Source: Shinisaurus crocodilurus
Lineage: Eukaryota; Chordata; Lepidosauria; Squamata; Shinisauridae
Direction: 5' to 3'
Assembly: GCA_021292165.1 (NCBI GenBank)
Contig: CM037878.1
Location: 289,154,971-289,218,970 of the forward strand
Length of the DNA stretch: 64,000 nucleotides
Part shown: positions 42,491 through 53,621 of the stretch, piece after piece
Position numbering within the stretch: the first letter of the stretch is position 1
Layout: every line of letters starts with the position of its first letter
Made by a program: the position numbers and the translations under genes
The notes under the pieces: model-generated
The model's input: the letters and a program-made list of their open reading frames with translations, nothing else
What the model was told of the DNA's origin: nothing
Databases searched by the model: none

Positions 42491-43765
42491 TAAGTCAGTG
42501 TGAGGAAGAGATCTCTGAAAGGAGAAGGTTTCAATTCCGTTCAAAATCCTAGCAGAGGCGGGCATACCGGTCTGGACAAACACACAGAGTGCGGATGATT
42601 GCGGCTCCGGGTCCCAAACAAGTGCGTCCTATGGAGTGAATATAGTAAAAAAAAAAAAATTTTTTTTTTTTTTTTTTTTTTTACTTTCCTCTGCTGGTCC
42701 AGAAGAGCAGAGGACTCCTGGGTGGGGCGGGGGAAGCCCCCACCTCTCAGCTGATTTTTTTTTTTTTTTAATTTGTACCATACAGTAAGTGCGTCTTATG
42801 GTCCGGTGCGTCTTATGGAGCGAAAAATACGGTAAATACCTCCAGCGAAGGAGGCATTATTCAAGGCGAGACCCTTTGTCCAGCTGGCCAGCTGCTGCCT
42901 ACTCAGACCGGCATTCCTTCTCCAAGTAGGGACGTATGTGCAATCAGTTTCAGTTCGTTTTTTGACCAGAATTGACCCGATTCGTACCTCCCAGAACTGA
43001 ACGCGGACCCACACGCCATCTGTGGTCAACACTGCAATTAAACCTGAATACCGAGGTTTCAGTTTTAGAAAAACAACTCATACAGTTGTCCGAACTAATT
43101 AACATCTTTTGTCTTAAAAGAAAAACACAATCACAGAGCTTTCAATGATACAAACAGTTTTTTTGTTGGGAAAAAAATCAACTCAAAAAATTATTATAGT
43201 ACTACGTTGTACACATAGCCTGAAGGGAATTTATACAAACTTTTTAAAGAATTAGGGACATGTATTTTTGGATAAGGGATTCTCAACTTGTAATATGATT
43301 ATATGCCAGACTGAAATTGTATGAGGCAAGCTTTACCCCGGGTCCTTTCCCTGCTTCTACAGGTGTCGGATTAGTAAAAGTAAAAGTCAACCTGTACTAG
43401 GATGAGCAAGATAAACAAGAAAACTAAACGTGCTTAACACATTTTAAACACTTTATGTCTTGGACTGCAAACACTGCATTAGGTAAAAGTTTGCATTGGG
43501 CATGCTTTTGCACAATTAATGTGATTTTTGCTATTGCATGCATGCTGATAATTTGTCAAACCTTGGCTCATACTCTGTTAGTTTGAGAGCAACACATGCA
43601 GCACTCGGGTAAACTGTTAGGGCTTTACATCCAAGCCATGCTCTGTGCATCATTCTTCAAAATCTTTTAAATGTGATAACAATGTAGAAAAGAATTCTGT
43701 AACAGGAGTTCTAGAATAAAATTATTCTGTTCCACACTGTGAGAAAGAACAAGATCATTAGTGTT
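42491..43765. other. No gene recognised
   Basis: Apart from the MITE-like block at 42555-42838, this is AT-rich apparently unique sequence. Confidence 0.5.
42555..42838. mobile_element. Probable palindromic MITE with GTGCGTCTTATGG ends
   Basis: AAGTGCGTCCTATGGAGTGA (left) and GGTGCGTCTTATGGAGCGAA near the right end, with long A/T runs and GGGCGGGGGAAGCCCCCACC between, suggest a DNA-transposon-derived repeat. The two GTGCGTC motifs are direct, not inverted, so the structure is unresolved and the superfamily unknown. Confidence 0.4.
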
Positions 43766-43875
43766 TTGCAGAAGGGGACGGTCTTTTCGTAATCTGGTGA
43801 CCAATGGCTCGAGTGCCCACAGAGAGGTCCCTGCGTGCCAACTGTGGCACCCGTGCCATAGGTTCGCCATCACTG
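43766..43875 (-). mobile_element. hAT-Charlie-like fragment, OC1-like end
   Basis: This is the inverse of the left 110 bases of the element at 55736: GACGGTCTTTTCG, GGCTCGAGTGCCCACAGAG and AGGTTCGCCATCACTG. It is followed at 43876-43920 by a CR1-type tail (CTAGATGATCTCCGAGGTCC). Confidence 0.75.
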
Positions 43876-44577
43876 GACTAGATGATCTCCGAGGTCCCTT
43901 CCAACTCTATGGTTCTGTAAGGCAGCTTCCTGTTAAAGTAGGGCTGCACTGCAGTGCTTTTTTTAGAACAGGAAGATCGGCTGCAAACTTTCCTCACCCT
44001 TACTTTGAAAGGTTTCTGCAGACATGCCCTCCCTCTCTTTTTTTCTCCCCTTGTTCCCCTGCTTTTATAACTTTCACCCTTCGAGATATACCCCCTATCC
44101 AGCGGAGGTTGGTGACTCCTATTTCGGTGGGGCTCCGCATCCATTGCAGCTTTTATCCTGAGCTTTGCAGGAGCTATCTATGGTGCTCCGTGGTGATGAA
44201 CCTATTTGGGGTGGGTGGGTTTTGAGTTCAGCACCATGGATAGCTCCTATAAAGCTCCAACTAAAACCTGCAATGGATGAGGAGCCCCACCGAAATAGGA
44301 GTCACCAGCCTCCCCCCGCCCCAAGCAGCTACCCCAGGGTAATTTTGGTGCTATAGTTTGGCATCATCTGCACGCACTTCTGGAGTACATGCAGGCCAGA
44401 TTTCCCCAACCTGCCCATGCCAGCTGGGAATGACGGAAGTTGCAGTCCAACACAGGGGCGTAAACTTGGGGGGGCGGGGCTCAAGCCCCCTCCGGGATTT
44501 CCCAGAATTGGCAAAGCCCCCTCCAGGCAACCAGCTGTTATGTGTTTGGGGGGGGCAATCTAAATTACCTCCAGGGA

Positions 44578-44628
44578 GTGTGTGTGTGTGTGTGTGTGAG
44601 TGAGAGAGAGAGAGAGAGAGAGAGAGAA
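44578..44628. repeat. (GT)n(GA)n compound microsatellite
   Basis: GT units change to GA units without a gap. It lies between two related segments with CCCAGAATTGGCAAA (44500 and 44770), a local imperfect duplication of about 250 bases. Confidence 0.88.
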
Positions 44629-45220
44629 GGGGTGGAAGAAAGTGTGTAGGAAAGAGGGGTGAAGAGAAGGGGGTGAAGGGAAGGGGAAGAACAGGGGCAT
44701 AAACTATGGGGGGTGGGACTCAGCCCCCCTCTGGGATTTCCCAGGGGGGCAATGCCCCCCGGGATTTCCCAGAATTGGCAAATCCCCCTCCAGGCAACCA
44801 GCTGTTTAGCCCCGTGCACACACACCCCGGAAATTGAGAAGTCTACGCCCCCCTGGTCCAACGCAGCTGCACAGGACTCCAGGTGTGGGACGGGTGACAT
44901 GGGCTCCGGGGAAAAAAAACTTGCAAGCAACAGAAAGTGGTTGATTTTCTTTGTTTCGTGCCGAGAATGGGAGGGCACGGGACTTCTCTGCAAAGGAACA
45001 TCTGTGGGACAAAATGAGGAAGTTCCATTTTGGTCCTGCACATACAGCAAGAATGAAACGTATCGGATCCTCCGCCGAGTCCAGGCATGGGGCTGCAGTG
45101 GTGTTGTAACGGGTGGCATCTGTGCCTAAAATAGGTACTTCCTTGATATTCCGCTCTCTTCCTCCTCCATACATATAAAAGAGGACTGCAGTGTAGAAGT
45201 GCTACAACAAATTAGGCAGA

Positions 45221-45244
45221 AGATATATATATATATATATATAT
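45221..45244. repeat. (AT)n microsatellite
   Basis: About twelve AT units lie in otherwise unrecognised sequence. Confidence 0.9.
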
Positions 45245-45589
45245 TTAATTACTCTTTTTAAGTACCAGTACTTATAGAAATTGTAGAGGGTGATTCATCC
45301 ACTCTTACAGACCCAATATACTGAATGGGATATAGTATTTCCCAATGCAGACTTGGCATTGCGTTGCCCAGGGCTTAACCTGATCCAAGCCTCACAGCCC
45401 CGGGCACCGTAACCTCATGTCTATGACCTAGCGGCGACCTCCCTGAAATATATGGAGCATTGGGAAAGTAAGGACAGTTGTGCCTTCAAAAGGATCTTGT
45501 CGAGTTGGAAAAGGTACAGAAAAAAGTGCAACCAGAAAACGATCAAGGGGCTGGTTGGGGGCTTTAGAAAAAAGGTGAGCAAAGGTTAG

Positions 45590-45800
45590 TCCGGCATTCT
45601 GTATCTCACAGTGGCCAACCAAATGCTTCTGGGAAGCTCAGCCAGCAGGATATGAGGAGAATAGTAGCCCTCCCCTGCTTGTATTTGGAGGTATACTGTC
45701 TCTGAACATGGGGGGGGGGGGTTTATATACCTACCATGGCTAATAACCACTGATCGACTTCTCTTCTATGAATTCATCTGATTTCCTTTCAAAGCCAGAC
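45590..45800 (-). mobile_element. L3/CR1-like LINE 3' fragment (copy 6)
   Basis: CACAGTGGCCAACCAAATGC and ACTGTCTCTGAACATGG match the other copies in inverse orientation. A G run at 45711-45721 interrupts it. It is diverged and partial. Confidence 0.55.
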
Positions 45801-46407
45801 TCCACTTCCCCTCTTCTATTAAAGCTGAAACGATTCTTCCCTTTCTGGGCTTTAAAAAAAAAAAAAAAAGCATGTTGAAAGGAGGGAAAATGTTGTAAGA
45901 TCTGCAGTTTCTTCTTTCGCTTTTACGCTTTGTTTTATTCTGAGCCTGCGCCTCTTCCCCCTGCAGCTGTCAAAAGTTTCGGATGCACCTTGGAAGCAAT
46001 CTGTTTAGAGCATAACCCTTTGGAGATGAGCAGAAGCCTCCGAACTTGGGGGCCTGGCGCTCGTCCAGTGCAGAACAACCTTTGCCTTCCTGCTCCACAT
46101 TTTCGCTAGACAGCCATTTTTGGCCATCTGGCGACAGTTTCTTTTTAGGGTGGGGGGGGGGAGGCTGGAACAGCTTCAGGATACCTCGTATCCTGGCCAC
46201 TCCAGTCTCTTCACTTCCCTGCCCCCTGAAACGCTCCCTTCAACCCCTCTCCGAGGTCGCTTTCCCAACCTCGGACAGCAGCCGGTGCAGTTCTTTCCGC
46301 CCTGGCTGCGAGAGGGAGGTGGTCAGAGCTCTGATTCCCAGCTCAGAGCGCTGTCTCCGACATTGGACCTGAGAACTATCCAATGGCCCCTCAGACAATG
46401 TCTAGGG

Positions 46408-46542
46408 CAGTGTTCTCCAACCTTGGGTCCCCAGATGTGTTTGGCCTACAACTCCCAGCATGCCCCAGCCAGCTATGCTGGCTGGGGCATGCTGGGAGTT
46501 GTAGGCCAAACACATCTGGGGACCCAAGGTTGGAGAACACTG
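46408..46542. mobile_element. Palindromic hAT-type MITE A5 with perfect 8-bp duplication
   Basis: The ends CAGTGTTCTCC and GGAGAACACTG are flanked on both sides by GTCTAGGG. The arms are nearly identical. The 8-bp duplication and the CAG...CTG ends identify the hAT superfamily. Confidence 0.88.
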
Positions 46543-46930
46543 GTCTAGGGGTCCGTAGGATCTTTCCCTTATAGAGGCCCGTAATCAGGTCTTCTATCTT
46601 TAAATCTGTCGTGCAAATACGGCGGCAAAGGTGCCGGTGCAGAGGCAGCGGTAATAATCCCTGCCTTTCACACAGATCTTTGGAAATGCATTGCAAACAG
46701 AATCCGTGTTTGGAAATACGTTGCAAACAGAATTCAGCCGGAGACCTCTAGCCCAGCAAGCCCTCCTCCCCCCCGCCCCCAGGTTTGGGCAGTCACACCT
46801 CCGCTTAAAGAGGCACCACCAACTAAAGACCCATTTCTTTCCCCTTCCCGGAGTGAGTGTGCTGCTGCCCAGTCTGCTTCTGATTGTAATTAGGGTGCTG
46901 TATTGGTTTTAATTGGTTTTAACATACTTT

Positions 46931-47037
46931 CATAGATCATAGAGTTGGAAAGGGGCCTACAAGGCCATCGAGTCCAACCCCCTGCTCAATGCAGGAAACT
47001 AGAGGAGGGGTCTCCCATCCAAGTAACAACCAGGCCT
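46931..47037 (-). mobile_element. 5S-derived SINE (copy V3), 5'-truncated
   Basis: The minus-strand copy has CATAGATCATAGAGTTGG through TCTCCCATCCAAGTAACAAC and stops at CAGGCCT, so only the distal box C part of the 5S region remains. The 5' truncation is typical of LINE-mobilised copies. Confidence 0.78.
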
Positions 47038-47143
47038 TCTGTATAAATGTTTTAGCAACTATTATGTATTTTAATGTTTTTAATTTTCTTGTAAACCGCT
47101 TAGAGATAATTTGAAATATATTTTAAGTATACAGTAGATCTAT

Positions 47144-47307
47144 TTGGCTTATGCTGTGCTCAGCTTGTCTGAGTGTGGAAAGCTAAGCAGGGTCAGGCCT
47201 GGTTGTTACTTGGATGGGAGACCCCTCCTCTAGTTTCCTGCATTGAGCAGGGGGTTGGACTTGATAAGCCTTGTAGGCTCCTTCCAACTCTATGATCTAT
47301 GAAATCT
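47144..47307 (+). mobile_element. 5S-derived SINE (copy V4)
   Basis: CTCAGCTTGTCTGAGTGTGG, AAAGCTAAGCAGGGTCAGGC and TTGGATGGGAGACC are followed by the CR1-like end TTCCAACTCTATGATCTATG. It lies 106 bases from the oppositely oriented copy V3. Confidence 0.8.
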
Positions 47308-47511
47308 ATCTAACAATAAGAACAATAATAATATAATTAATGAGTCAGAGGTGAGGAACCTGTGGCCCTTCAGATGATGGATTCCAACACCCATCAGCCC
47401 CAGCCAGCATGGTCAGTGGTCACAGATTCCCAAACCCTGACTGAAATCATGGAAAAGAAGGTTGGCGGCAAAACCTGTTTCCTGAGGGGCCCTAAAGAGC
47501 TGCCGTCAAGT

Positions 47512-47592
47512 TATTTATTTATTTATTTAATACATTTTTTTTTATACTGCCCAATAGCCAAAGCTCTATGGGAGGTTTACAACAGATGCTCT
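47512..47592 (-). mobile_element. L2-type LINE terminal fragment
   Basis: The inverse tail ATTTATTTATTTAATAC is followed by TACTGCCCAATAGCCAAAGC, the reverse of the L2 end hairpin region. It is truncated immediately after. Confidence 0.6.
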
Positions 47593-47756
47593 GGTAAATG
47601 GACTGTTCATTGCAGGTCTGCTTCATAGCTTTACCTTTGTCATCTGGGATAAAATCTTGCTTAACCCCACCCCTCCAAATACATTTTAATGTACCAAAAT
47701 ACTCCAAAGTAGGAGCTGATCGGGAACTTTAGGCCCTGGGCCAAATCTAGCCCCTC

Positions 47757-47970
47757 ATTCATTCATTCATTGTTCATTTGTTATATTTATATCCCACCTT
47801 TCCTACAAGGAGCCCAAGGTATCCTCACAACTACCCTGTGCGGTCGGCTAGGTGGAGATTCAGTGACTGGTCCAAAGTCACCCAGTGAGCTGCATGTCCG
47901 AGCGGGGACTAGAACCTGGGTCTCCCCAGTCCTAGTCCAGCACTCTAACCACCACGCCACACTGGCTGTT
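47757..47970 (-). mobile_element. tRNA-derived squamate SINE (copy 5)
   Basis: The inverse copy runs from an ATTC repeat and TATATCCCACCTTTCCTAC to the box B region GGACTAGAACCTGGGTCTCC and ACCACCACGCCACACTGGC. A short internal deletion follows the tail region. Confidence 0.85.
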
Positions 47971-48164
47971 CCTTAAGAAGGGCTCCCTGGTTTTATTATA
48001 ATACATTCTTTTCTTGTTTTTTCCTTCGTCAGTTTTTTTTTGTAGTCGCGTGCATTTTATTCTTTCTATTCCTTCTATTTGTACTTTGCTTCAAGTGCCC
48101 GTTGAGGGGAGGGGTAATCTAAAAGTACATGAAATCAATAAAGGAATAAGAAGGGTCCTGCTGG

Positions 48165-48408
48165 GACTGGGTGGCGTGGTGGTGAGAGTGTTGGACTGGG
48201 ACTCGGGAGATCCGAGTTCAAATCCCCGCTCGGCCATGAAACTCACTGGGTGACTTTGGGCCAGTCACTGACTCTCAGCCTAACCTACCTCACAGGGTTG
48301 TTGTGAGGATAACATGGAGAGGAGGAGGAGGAGGAGGATTCTGTAAGCCGCCTGGGGTTCCTTGCAGGAAAAAAGGCGGGGTATAAATATAATAAATAAA
48401 TAAACATA
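48165..48408 (+). mobile_element. tRNA-derived squamate SINE (copy 6), full length
   Basis: Box A GGTGGCGTGGTGGTGAGAG and box B GATCCGAGTTCAAATCCCC are intact. A GGA-repeat expansion and the tail GGCGGGGTATAAATATAATA plus AATA repeats follow. Confidence 0.9.
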
Positions 48409-48523
48409 AACCTGGTGCTCTCCAGATGTTTTTGCACACAACTCCCCAACATTCCTGACCATTGACTGAGTCTCATGGCAGCTGAAGTCCAAAATACCCA
48501 GAGGGCATCGAGGTGGGGAAGGC
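48409..48523. mobile_element. Palindromic MITE, family C (copy 7)
   Basis: CCTGGTGCTCTCCAGATGTT and GAGGTGGGGAAGGCTG are diverged arms of the family. It abuts the foldback insertion at 48539. Confidence 0.6.
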
Positions 48524-48538
48524 TGGGTTAGAGTAAAG

Positions 48539-48712
48539 GGAAAAAAGAGAGAACTAGGTTCTCAGGATGCAAAAATCTTTATTAAAGGAGCCCTTTATTT
48601 AAGGAGCCCTTTATTAATGGGCTCCTTTAATAAAGATTTTTGCATCCTGAGAACCTAGTTCTCTCTTTTTTCCATTGCATTTGGATGCTTATCTCCTCCT
48701 GTTTCTGTATTT
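48539..48712. mobile_element. Foldback insertion with 14-bp target duplication
   Basis: Two perfect 53-base inverted arms (48541-48593 and 48619-48671) surround a 25-base centre, followed by 41 unique bases. GGGTTAGAGTAAAG flanks the 174-base block on both sides (48525-48538 and 48713-48726). The arms contain AATAAAGATTTTTGCATCC. The long duplication resembles a LINE-mediated event, yet the palindrome is unlike a normal retrocopy. No family was recognised. Confidence 0.65.
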
Positions 48713-48915
48713 GGGTTAGAGTAAAGCCTTCCCAGTATCCTGTTTCCGACAGTGGCCAGGCACAGTATGAAACGACATGGGAAGCTGCCTTATACCCGGG
48801 GGAGACCGGCGACTCCTGTGTCAGTGGGGCTCCTCGTCCGTTGCAGCTTTCATTCTGAGCTTGATAGGAGCTATCCGTGGGGCTGAGCTCCATCCCCTGG
48901 CTGTAGCATGCTGGG

Positions 48916-48986
48916 TGTTGTAGGCTGGCTGGGGCATGCTGGGAGTTGTCGGCCTTTTTCCTGCCTAAACATGCGTAGGATTGTGC
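48916..48986 (-). mobile_element. Family D MITE half with family A core
   Basis: The core GGGGCATGCTGGGAGTTGTC, as in family A, is joined to the family D terminus TGCCTAAACATGCGTAGGAT. Similar halves lie at 11122-11186 and 22083-22137. Confidence 0.6.
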
Positions 48987-49224
48987 CGAATTAAAAGTCA
49001 TCTAAGCTTGCAGCCAGATTGATGTGAAGATTTATCATCTCTGCCTGCACCAACCCTATGCATCCCCGATCGTCCTCCAAAAGGGACACTGGTTCATGTG
49101 CGTTTAGGGGCCCATGTCCGAGAATAATTGCCAAAGTGCCTCTGGGCACACTTGTGCTTTCCATATTTACATCGCCTGCCTGAAGTAAAACCCCTTGGCT
49201 GGGCGTGCAGGTGAGGGTGGGGGG

Positions 49225-49470
49225 GGGAAGACAGGTATAATATGGAAATGGTGTGGGGTGGCATGCCTTGTCAGGATGTGTTATATTTTTGGAATTTGGA
49301 ATTCATTTGATCAAGGGGATGGAAGTATATAAATTGGTCTCTTGGAGGGTGGGGGGGCGTGCACTTTATGATTTATTGTATGTAGTTTACGTTATATTTT
49401 TGTGTTATTCTTGTATTTTGTTATATTTTGTTTTGAAAAGTAAATAAAAAATTTTTTTAAAAAAAAAAGG
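49225..49470 (+). mobile_element. Probable L1 LINE 3' UTR with A tail
   Basis: A T-rich, G-rich stretch ends in AAAAGTAAATAAAAAA and an A run at 49441-49469. Its composition and end resemble the 3' UTR seen at 8320-8480. No ORF2 sequence remains, so the call rests on the tail and base pattern only. Confidence 0.4.
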
Positions 49471-49749
49471 AAGGGTGTGGGGTAGAAAGGATGTACCGCC
49501 CCATTCCCCAATGCCGTGGGGTCCCAATCCCGATCCCCGTTTCAGCCCCCAGTTGGCTACCTTCAATGAAGGGGAAAGGCTCTGAGAGATTCTGATGACA
49601 GACCGTCTCCCACGTCACCTCTCGTTTCACCTTACCTTCATCTTACGATGTATCTGGTGAAGAGCAAGTCCCTCGGTAGTCTCAATCTTCCTATTGCTGA
49701 AGCAGGATCTTCCTGCTGCCGGTTCCTCGGGAGCCTCACTTGAGTCTGC

Positions 49750-49918
49750 CTGTGGCTCACGCTGGCTCAGCTTGTCTGAGTGTGGAAAGCTATGCAGGGT
49801 CAGGCCTGGTTATGACTTGGATGGGAGACCCCTCCTCTAGTTTCCTGCATTGAACAGGGGGCTGGACTCGATGGCCTTGTAGGCCTCCTTCCAACTCTAT
49901 GATCTATGAAATCTATGA
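49750..49918 (+). mobile_element. 5S-derived SINE (copy V5)
   Basis: It starts TGTGGCTCACGCTGGCTCAG. The box A region reads AAGCTATGCAGGGTC, with one substitution. The end is ATCTATGAAATCTATGA. Confidence 0.8.
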
Positions 49919-50831
49919 GTCGCATCAGCCGTCCAAAGAGGAAGTCAAAGCAATTGGTTCTTGGGGGGTGTTGAGCACAAAGCCAAATATTTGCATCTCT
50001 GTGTTTACACAGTTCATATCAAATATTGAAAGATCCAGGGCAATCCGTTCAGTTGACAAGAGGCTTTCAGAAAATTTGTTTAGGCTCTGTGTCAAAAGAA
50101 GCAACGTCAACGGCGACACATGCAGAAACTTAACGTCTACTTAGACCGGGGGTGTTCAACCTCTTTCGGCCTGAGGGCCAAATTCCATTTCAGAGATGCT
50201 CTGGGGGGGCCACATTCCAGTGGTGGGTGGGGTCAAAGGTGTGGGGCATAAACACCAGCATATTTTAATTTAAAGCTCTTCCTGCCAGTAACTGAGCCTT
50301 TGGAGAGGCATTTCAACTTTTCAGAATGGGGGGGAAACAGTGCAAAAGCTGAGACACCACTAAATGATCAGCATTCAGGGGACGGGGGTACACCTTGGGC
50401 ATGCCCGGCCCAATGCATTTCACAGCCTCAAGTGAGACGGCAGTGCCACCGACACTGGGCCAGGTGGGGGGCCTGGCGGGCAGACTGCCCAGCAGTGGGG
50501 CGAGTGGGCGGGCTGCCACTCACTTCTGCTCCCCACCTGCTCACTTTCCCTGCCCGCTTGCTCGGCTACTCCCTCACTTACTCACACCTGTCTCGTGCCC
50601 CAGCTGTGGGGCTGTCCCGAGTGGCCGGCCAAACTATCGGGAGAGGTCTCACGGGAGCCCTGCGGCTGGGACACAAGGCAGGAACGAGCGAGGGAGGGAG
50701 CAGCTGGCCAAGTGGGCCGGCTGAGCAAGTGCGGCGGCGGCGGCGGTGGTGGCGGGGAGGCAAGCGGGTAGGGTAGGTCATTAAGAAGAAGTGGCGGCAG
50801 CTGGAGTTGCACCCGGCAGGTTGCTCTAGAG

Positions 50832-50901
50832 CAGGGCTCTCCAACCTTGGGTCCCCAGATGTTGCTGGCCTACAGCTCCCAGCATACCCAGCCAGCATGG
50901 C

Positions 50902-50951
<50 letters not shown>

Positions 50952-51495
50952 TTTATTTCTTACCCGCCTCTCCGTCTAGATCGAGGCGGGGAACAACAAA
51001 AATATAAAATACACAATACATACTATTAAAACATCTTAAAACACATTAAAAACATCATAAACAACATCATTAAAACATCATTAAAACATCGTAAAAACAT
51101 CGTAAAAACATCTTAAAGGCAACCTAAAATCCCGCCGGATAGGCCTGCCGGAAGAGATCAGTCTTTATGGCTTTTTTAAATTCCAAAAGACTGGTGAGCT
51201 GACGAATCTCCTCCGGCAGGCCATTCCATAATCTGGGAGCAGCAGAAGAAAAGGTCCTCTGGGTAGTACCCGTCAGCCTAGTTTTGGCTGACTGAAGTAA
51301 ATTCTTCCCAGAGGACCTGAGTGTGCGGGGCGGATTGTATGGGAGAAGGCGATCCCGTAGGTAGCCTGGACCCAAAACCATGTAGGGCTTTAAAGGTAAT
51401 AACCAACACTTTATACTTCGCCCGGAAACTAATGGCAAGGGATGCTGGGAGCTGTAGTCCAGCAACATCTGGGGACCCAAGCTTGGAGAGCCCTG
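50832..51495. mobile_element. Palindromic hAT-type MITE A6, split by L2-like LINE
   Basis: The ends are CAGGGCTCTCC and GAGAGCCCTG. The flanks CTCTAGAG and CTCGAGAG differ at one base. The LINE at 50899-51430 occupies the centre. Confidence 0.8.
50899..51430 (-). mobile_element. L2-like LINE 3' end nested in MITE A6
   Basis: The minus-strand frame at 51124-51570 includes RTFSSAAPRLWNGLPEEIRQ and EFKKAIKTDLFRQAY. The inverse 3' end has an AAT-repeat tail (50902-50950), then TACCCGCCTCTCCG and GATCGAGGCGGG. It is inserted at the centre of a family A MITE. It is a different L2 subfamily from the copies ending in GGGCGGTATAAA. Confidence 0.75.
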
Positions 51496-53621
51496 CTCGA
51501 GAGCCCTGCCAGTTGGTCTCTGGCTGTGGCAAATGGTGGGAGAACGGCTGGTGGGGGCTCCCCAGAACACTCTCTGCAGGCTGCAGTGGGGACTCCAGGC
51601 GGGGGGGGGGGGTCAGGGGAGAGCGGTGCCGGTGCAATTTGCTGCTCTTCCCACTCTGCTGCCTGATGCAGGTACATCAGCCCATGTTTCGGTAGGGCCG
51701 GCCTTGGCCTTGGGTGGTGGATTTGGCCTAGTACTAAAGGACAGAAGGCAGACAGATCTGACCCGCGGCCATTGCCCACCAGGAAGGCCTCCTGTGCAGA
51801 GGACTTTGAAATGAAGGGGAGCTGCACAGGCACAACGCATTTTTCGACTCAGTGGTAGCTTGGTGCTTGCAGCAACCATGCCACTTCCTAAGATCTTGCT
51901 TACAGATGGTGCGAAATTTGTTCAGTCTGGATGTTAAATGTGAATTTAGCAAATTTGCACTGGCCGAACCGATGTGCAAGAAGCCGGAACAGCTGTGCAC
52001 CGTAAATCACATTTTTTTTTCCTGAATGTAGAAGCACAGTTCTTTACTCCCCTGCAAAAGTGCACAAAAATGCAAACATCAGGGGAAATTGTGCACAAAA
52101 ATCCAAGCATCGCAGAAAAGTGTCAACAAATACGTACATATACGTACTGCTTGGGAGTGTCCGAAACAAGTCCTTGTGCATGTGTGTACTTTATGGGCCA
52201 AGTCTTAAAACTTTTGTGAGGTTGTTACAAGAGGGAAAAGTTAGTTTGTGTTTTTGATCAACGTGCTCCTAAGTTCTAAAACCCCAAACATCTGCAATGG
52301 AAGTTGGATTCTTTTCCTGGTTCCCAAGCACGTCTGGAGCTTTAAAAAGAGAGATCTGGATACTGGCATTTCTTAACTCTCTGCTTTTAAGTGATGTTCA
52401 CAAACTCTTAGCTTTAGCCTACCTCACAGGCAGCGGCGTAGTGAAGCCGGGGCTCACAGCCCTTAAAGTGCCACGGCTTTTTGATTAATAGGGATGATGA
52501 TGCCATTGGCCACCCCGCTCAGGCTTCCCTGTTCCCTTGGAGCTTAGCTGCCGTCCACACAGTGGATTTTCCCAGCAAGAATAGATACATTGCCATGAGC
52601 TACCGCTCTTGTAATGCAACATATTTGAGACGGCTTGGTCCTGAATGGTCTATATACATACACACACACACAGACACCACCAGCACAGGTTTTACATAAC
52701 AGCAGGCAATGCCCATTCTTGCAGGCTTGCTTGTTTCTAAAAAAGTGGGATAGAGCGAGAAAAGTGGCAGCTGTTTTAGCATGACACCCCCCTCCCAATC
52801 AACAACTGTTTTCAACTCCTCAGCTGAGATCAAAAGAAAAATGGGAGCAGAGTTACACGTGCACAAGGGATGTGCAACGCTGGGAATTCCGTGCCCGACA
52901 GGATTTCTCCGTGTTTCCATTCCGATAGGTGGTGGCAGACTATAGCGGATTTTTATTTTTTCTGATTTTGGAAGTGTTTGGAATTTTGTGCACATTAAAT
53001 AAGGACACATTTTGGGGCGGGGTTTGTGATTGGGGTTGTAATTTTCTTTAAAATATATTTTTGTCATCAGCGTTCTTTTGCCTGTCCGCTATGTACTCCC
53101 ATCTTGTAAATATCCTGGTCAGTTTCATCCTCTCCCCACCCTACTTCCTTTAGCCCACCAAAGCCATTTTCTGCACTTGTCAAAGAACTTGTCAATTTTA
53201 TCCTCCACTTCAGCGCTCCCCCCACACGTTGAAGTGGAGGAAGTATGTGTGCCCCAAAAGGCAGCTGCTGATTGGTTCAGTTTGCTGCCTGCAATTCACA
53301 CGTAGAAAAAAAAAAAAACCCTTCACTTTAAAATGGTACAGGGCTGCAGTCTTGACACCAGCTGAACCACGGACAACAACACGCTTTCCTTTGCTAAGCA
53401 AGCAAGCGAGCAGCAGAGAGATTTCATCAAAGCTGTTGCAACCTTGGCTCCAGAGGCAGGAAGAGGAGGAGCCACGACCACCTCTCACCAGCCACCTGGT
53501 AAAAAAGACAAAACCAGTGCTGGCAGGGGACACCCCCCCCCCCAAAAAAGCATCTTGCCCAGGGTTGACGGCAACTCTCCTCTGCTTGGGGCTTCCCTGA
53601 AAGTAAAGGAATGCGTTTTCA
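51496..53621. other. No gene recognised
   Basis: It shows a G run at 51601-51612, TGCACAAAAATGCAAAC-type motifs at 52050-52130 and an A run at 53307. The short frames are not family-like. Confidence 0.5.

Larger units (their letters stand above)
43921..46407. other. No gene recognised; local duplications and simple repeats
   Basis: GTTGGTGACTCCTATTTCGG (44107) recurs inverted at 44286 (CCGAAATAGGAGTCACCAGC), forming a 200-base inverted repeat whose arms also contain GGAGCTATC motifs. A related arm sits at 48808-48880 (GGCGACTCCTGTGTCAGTGG). Microsatellites are listed separately. Confidence 0.5.
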
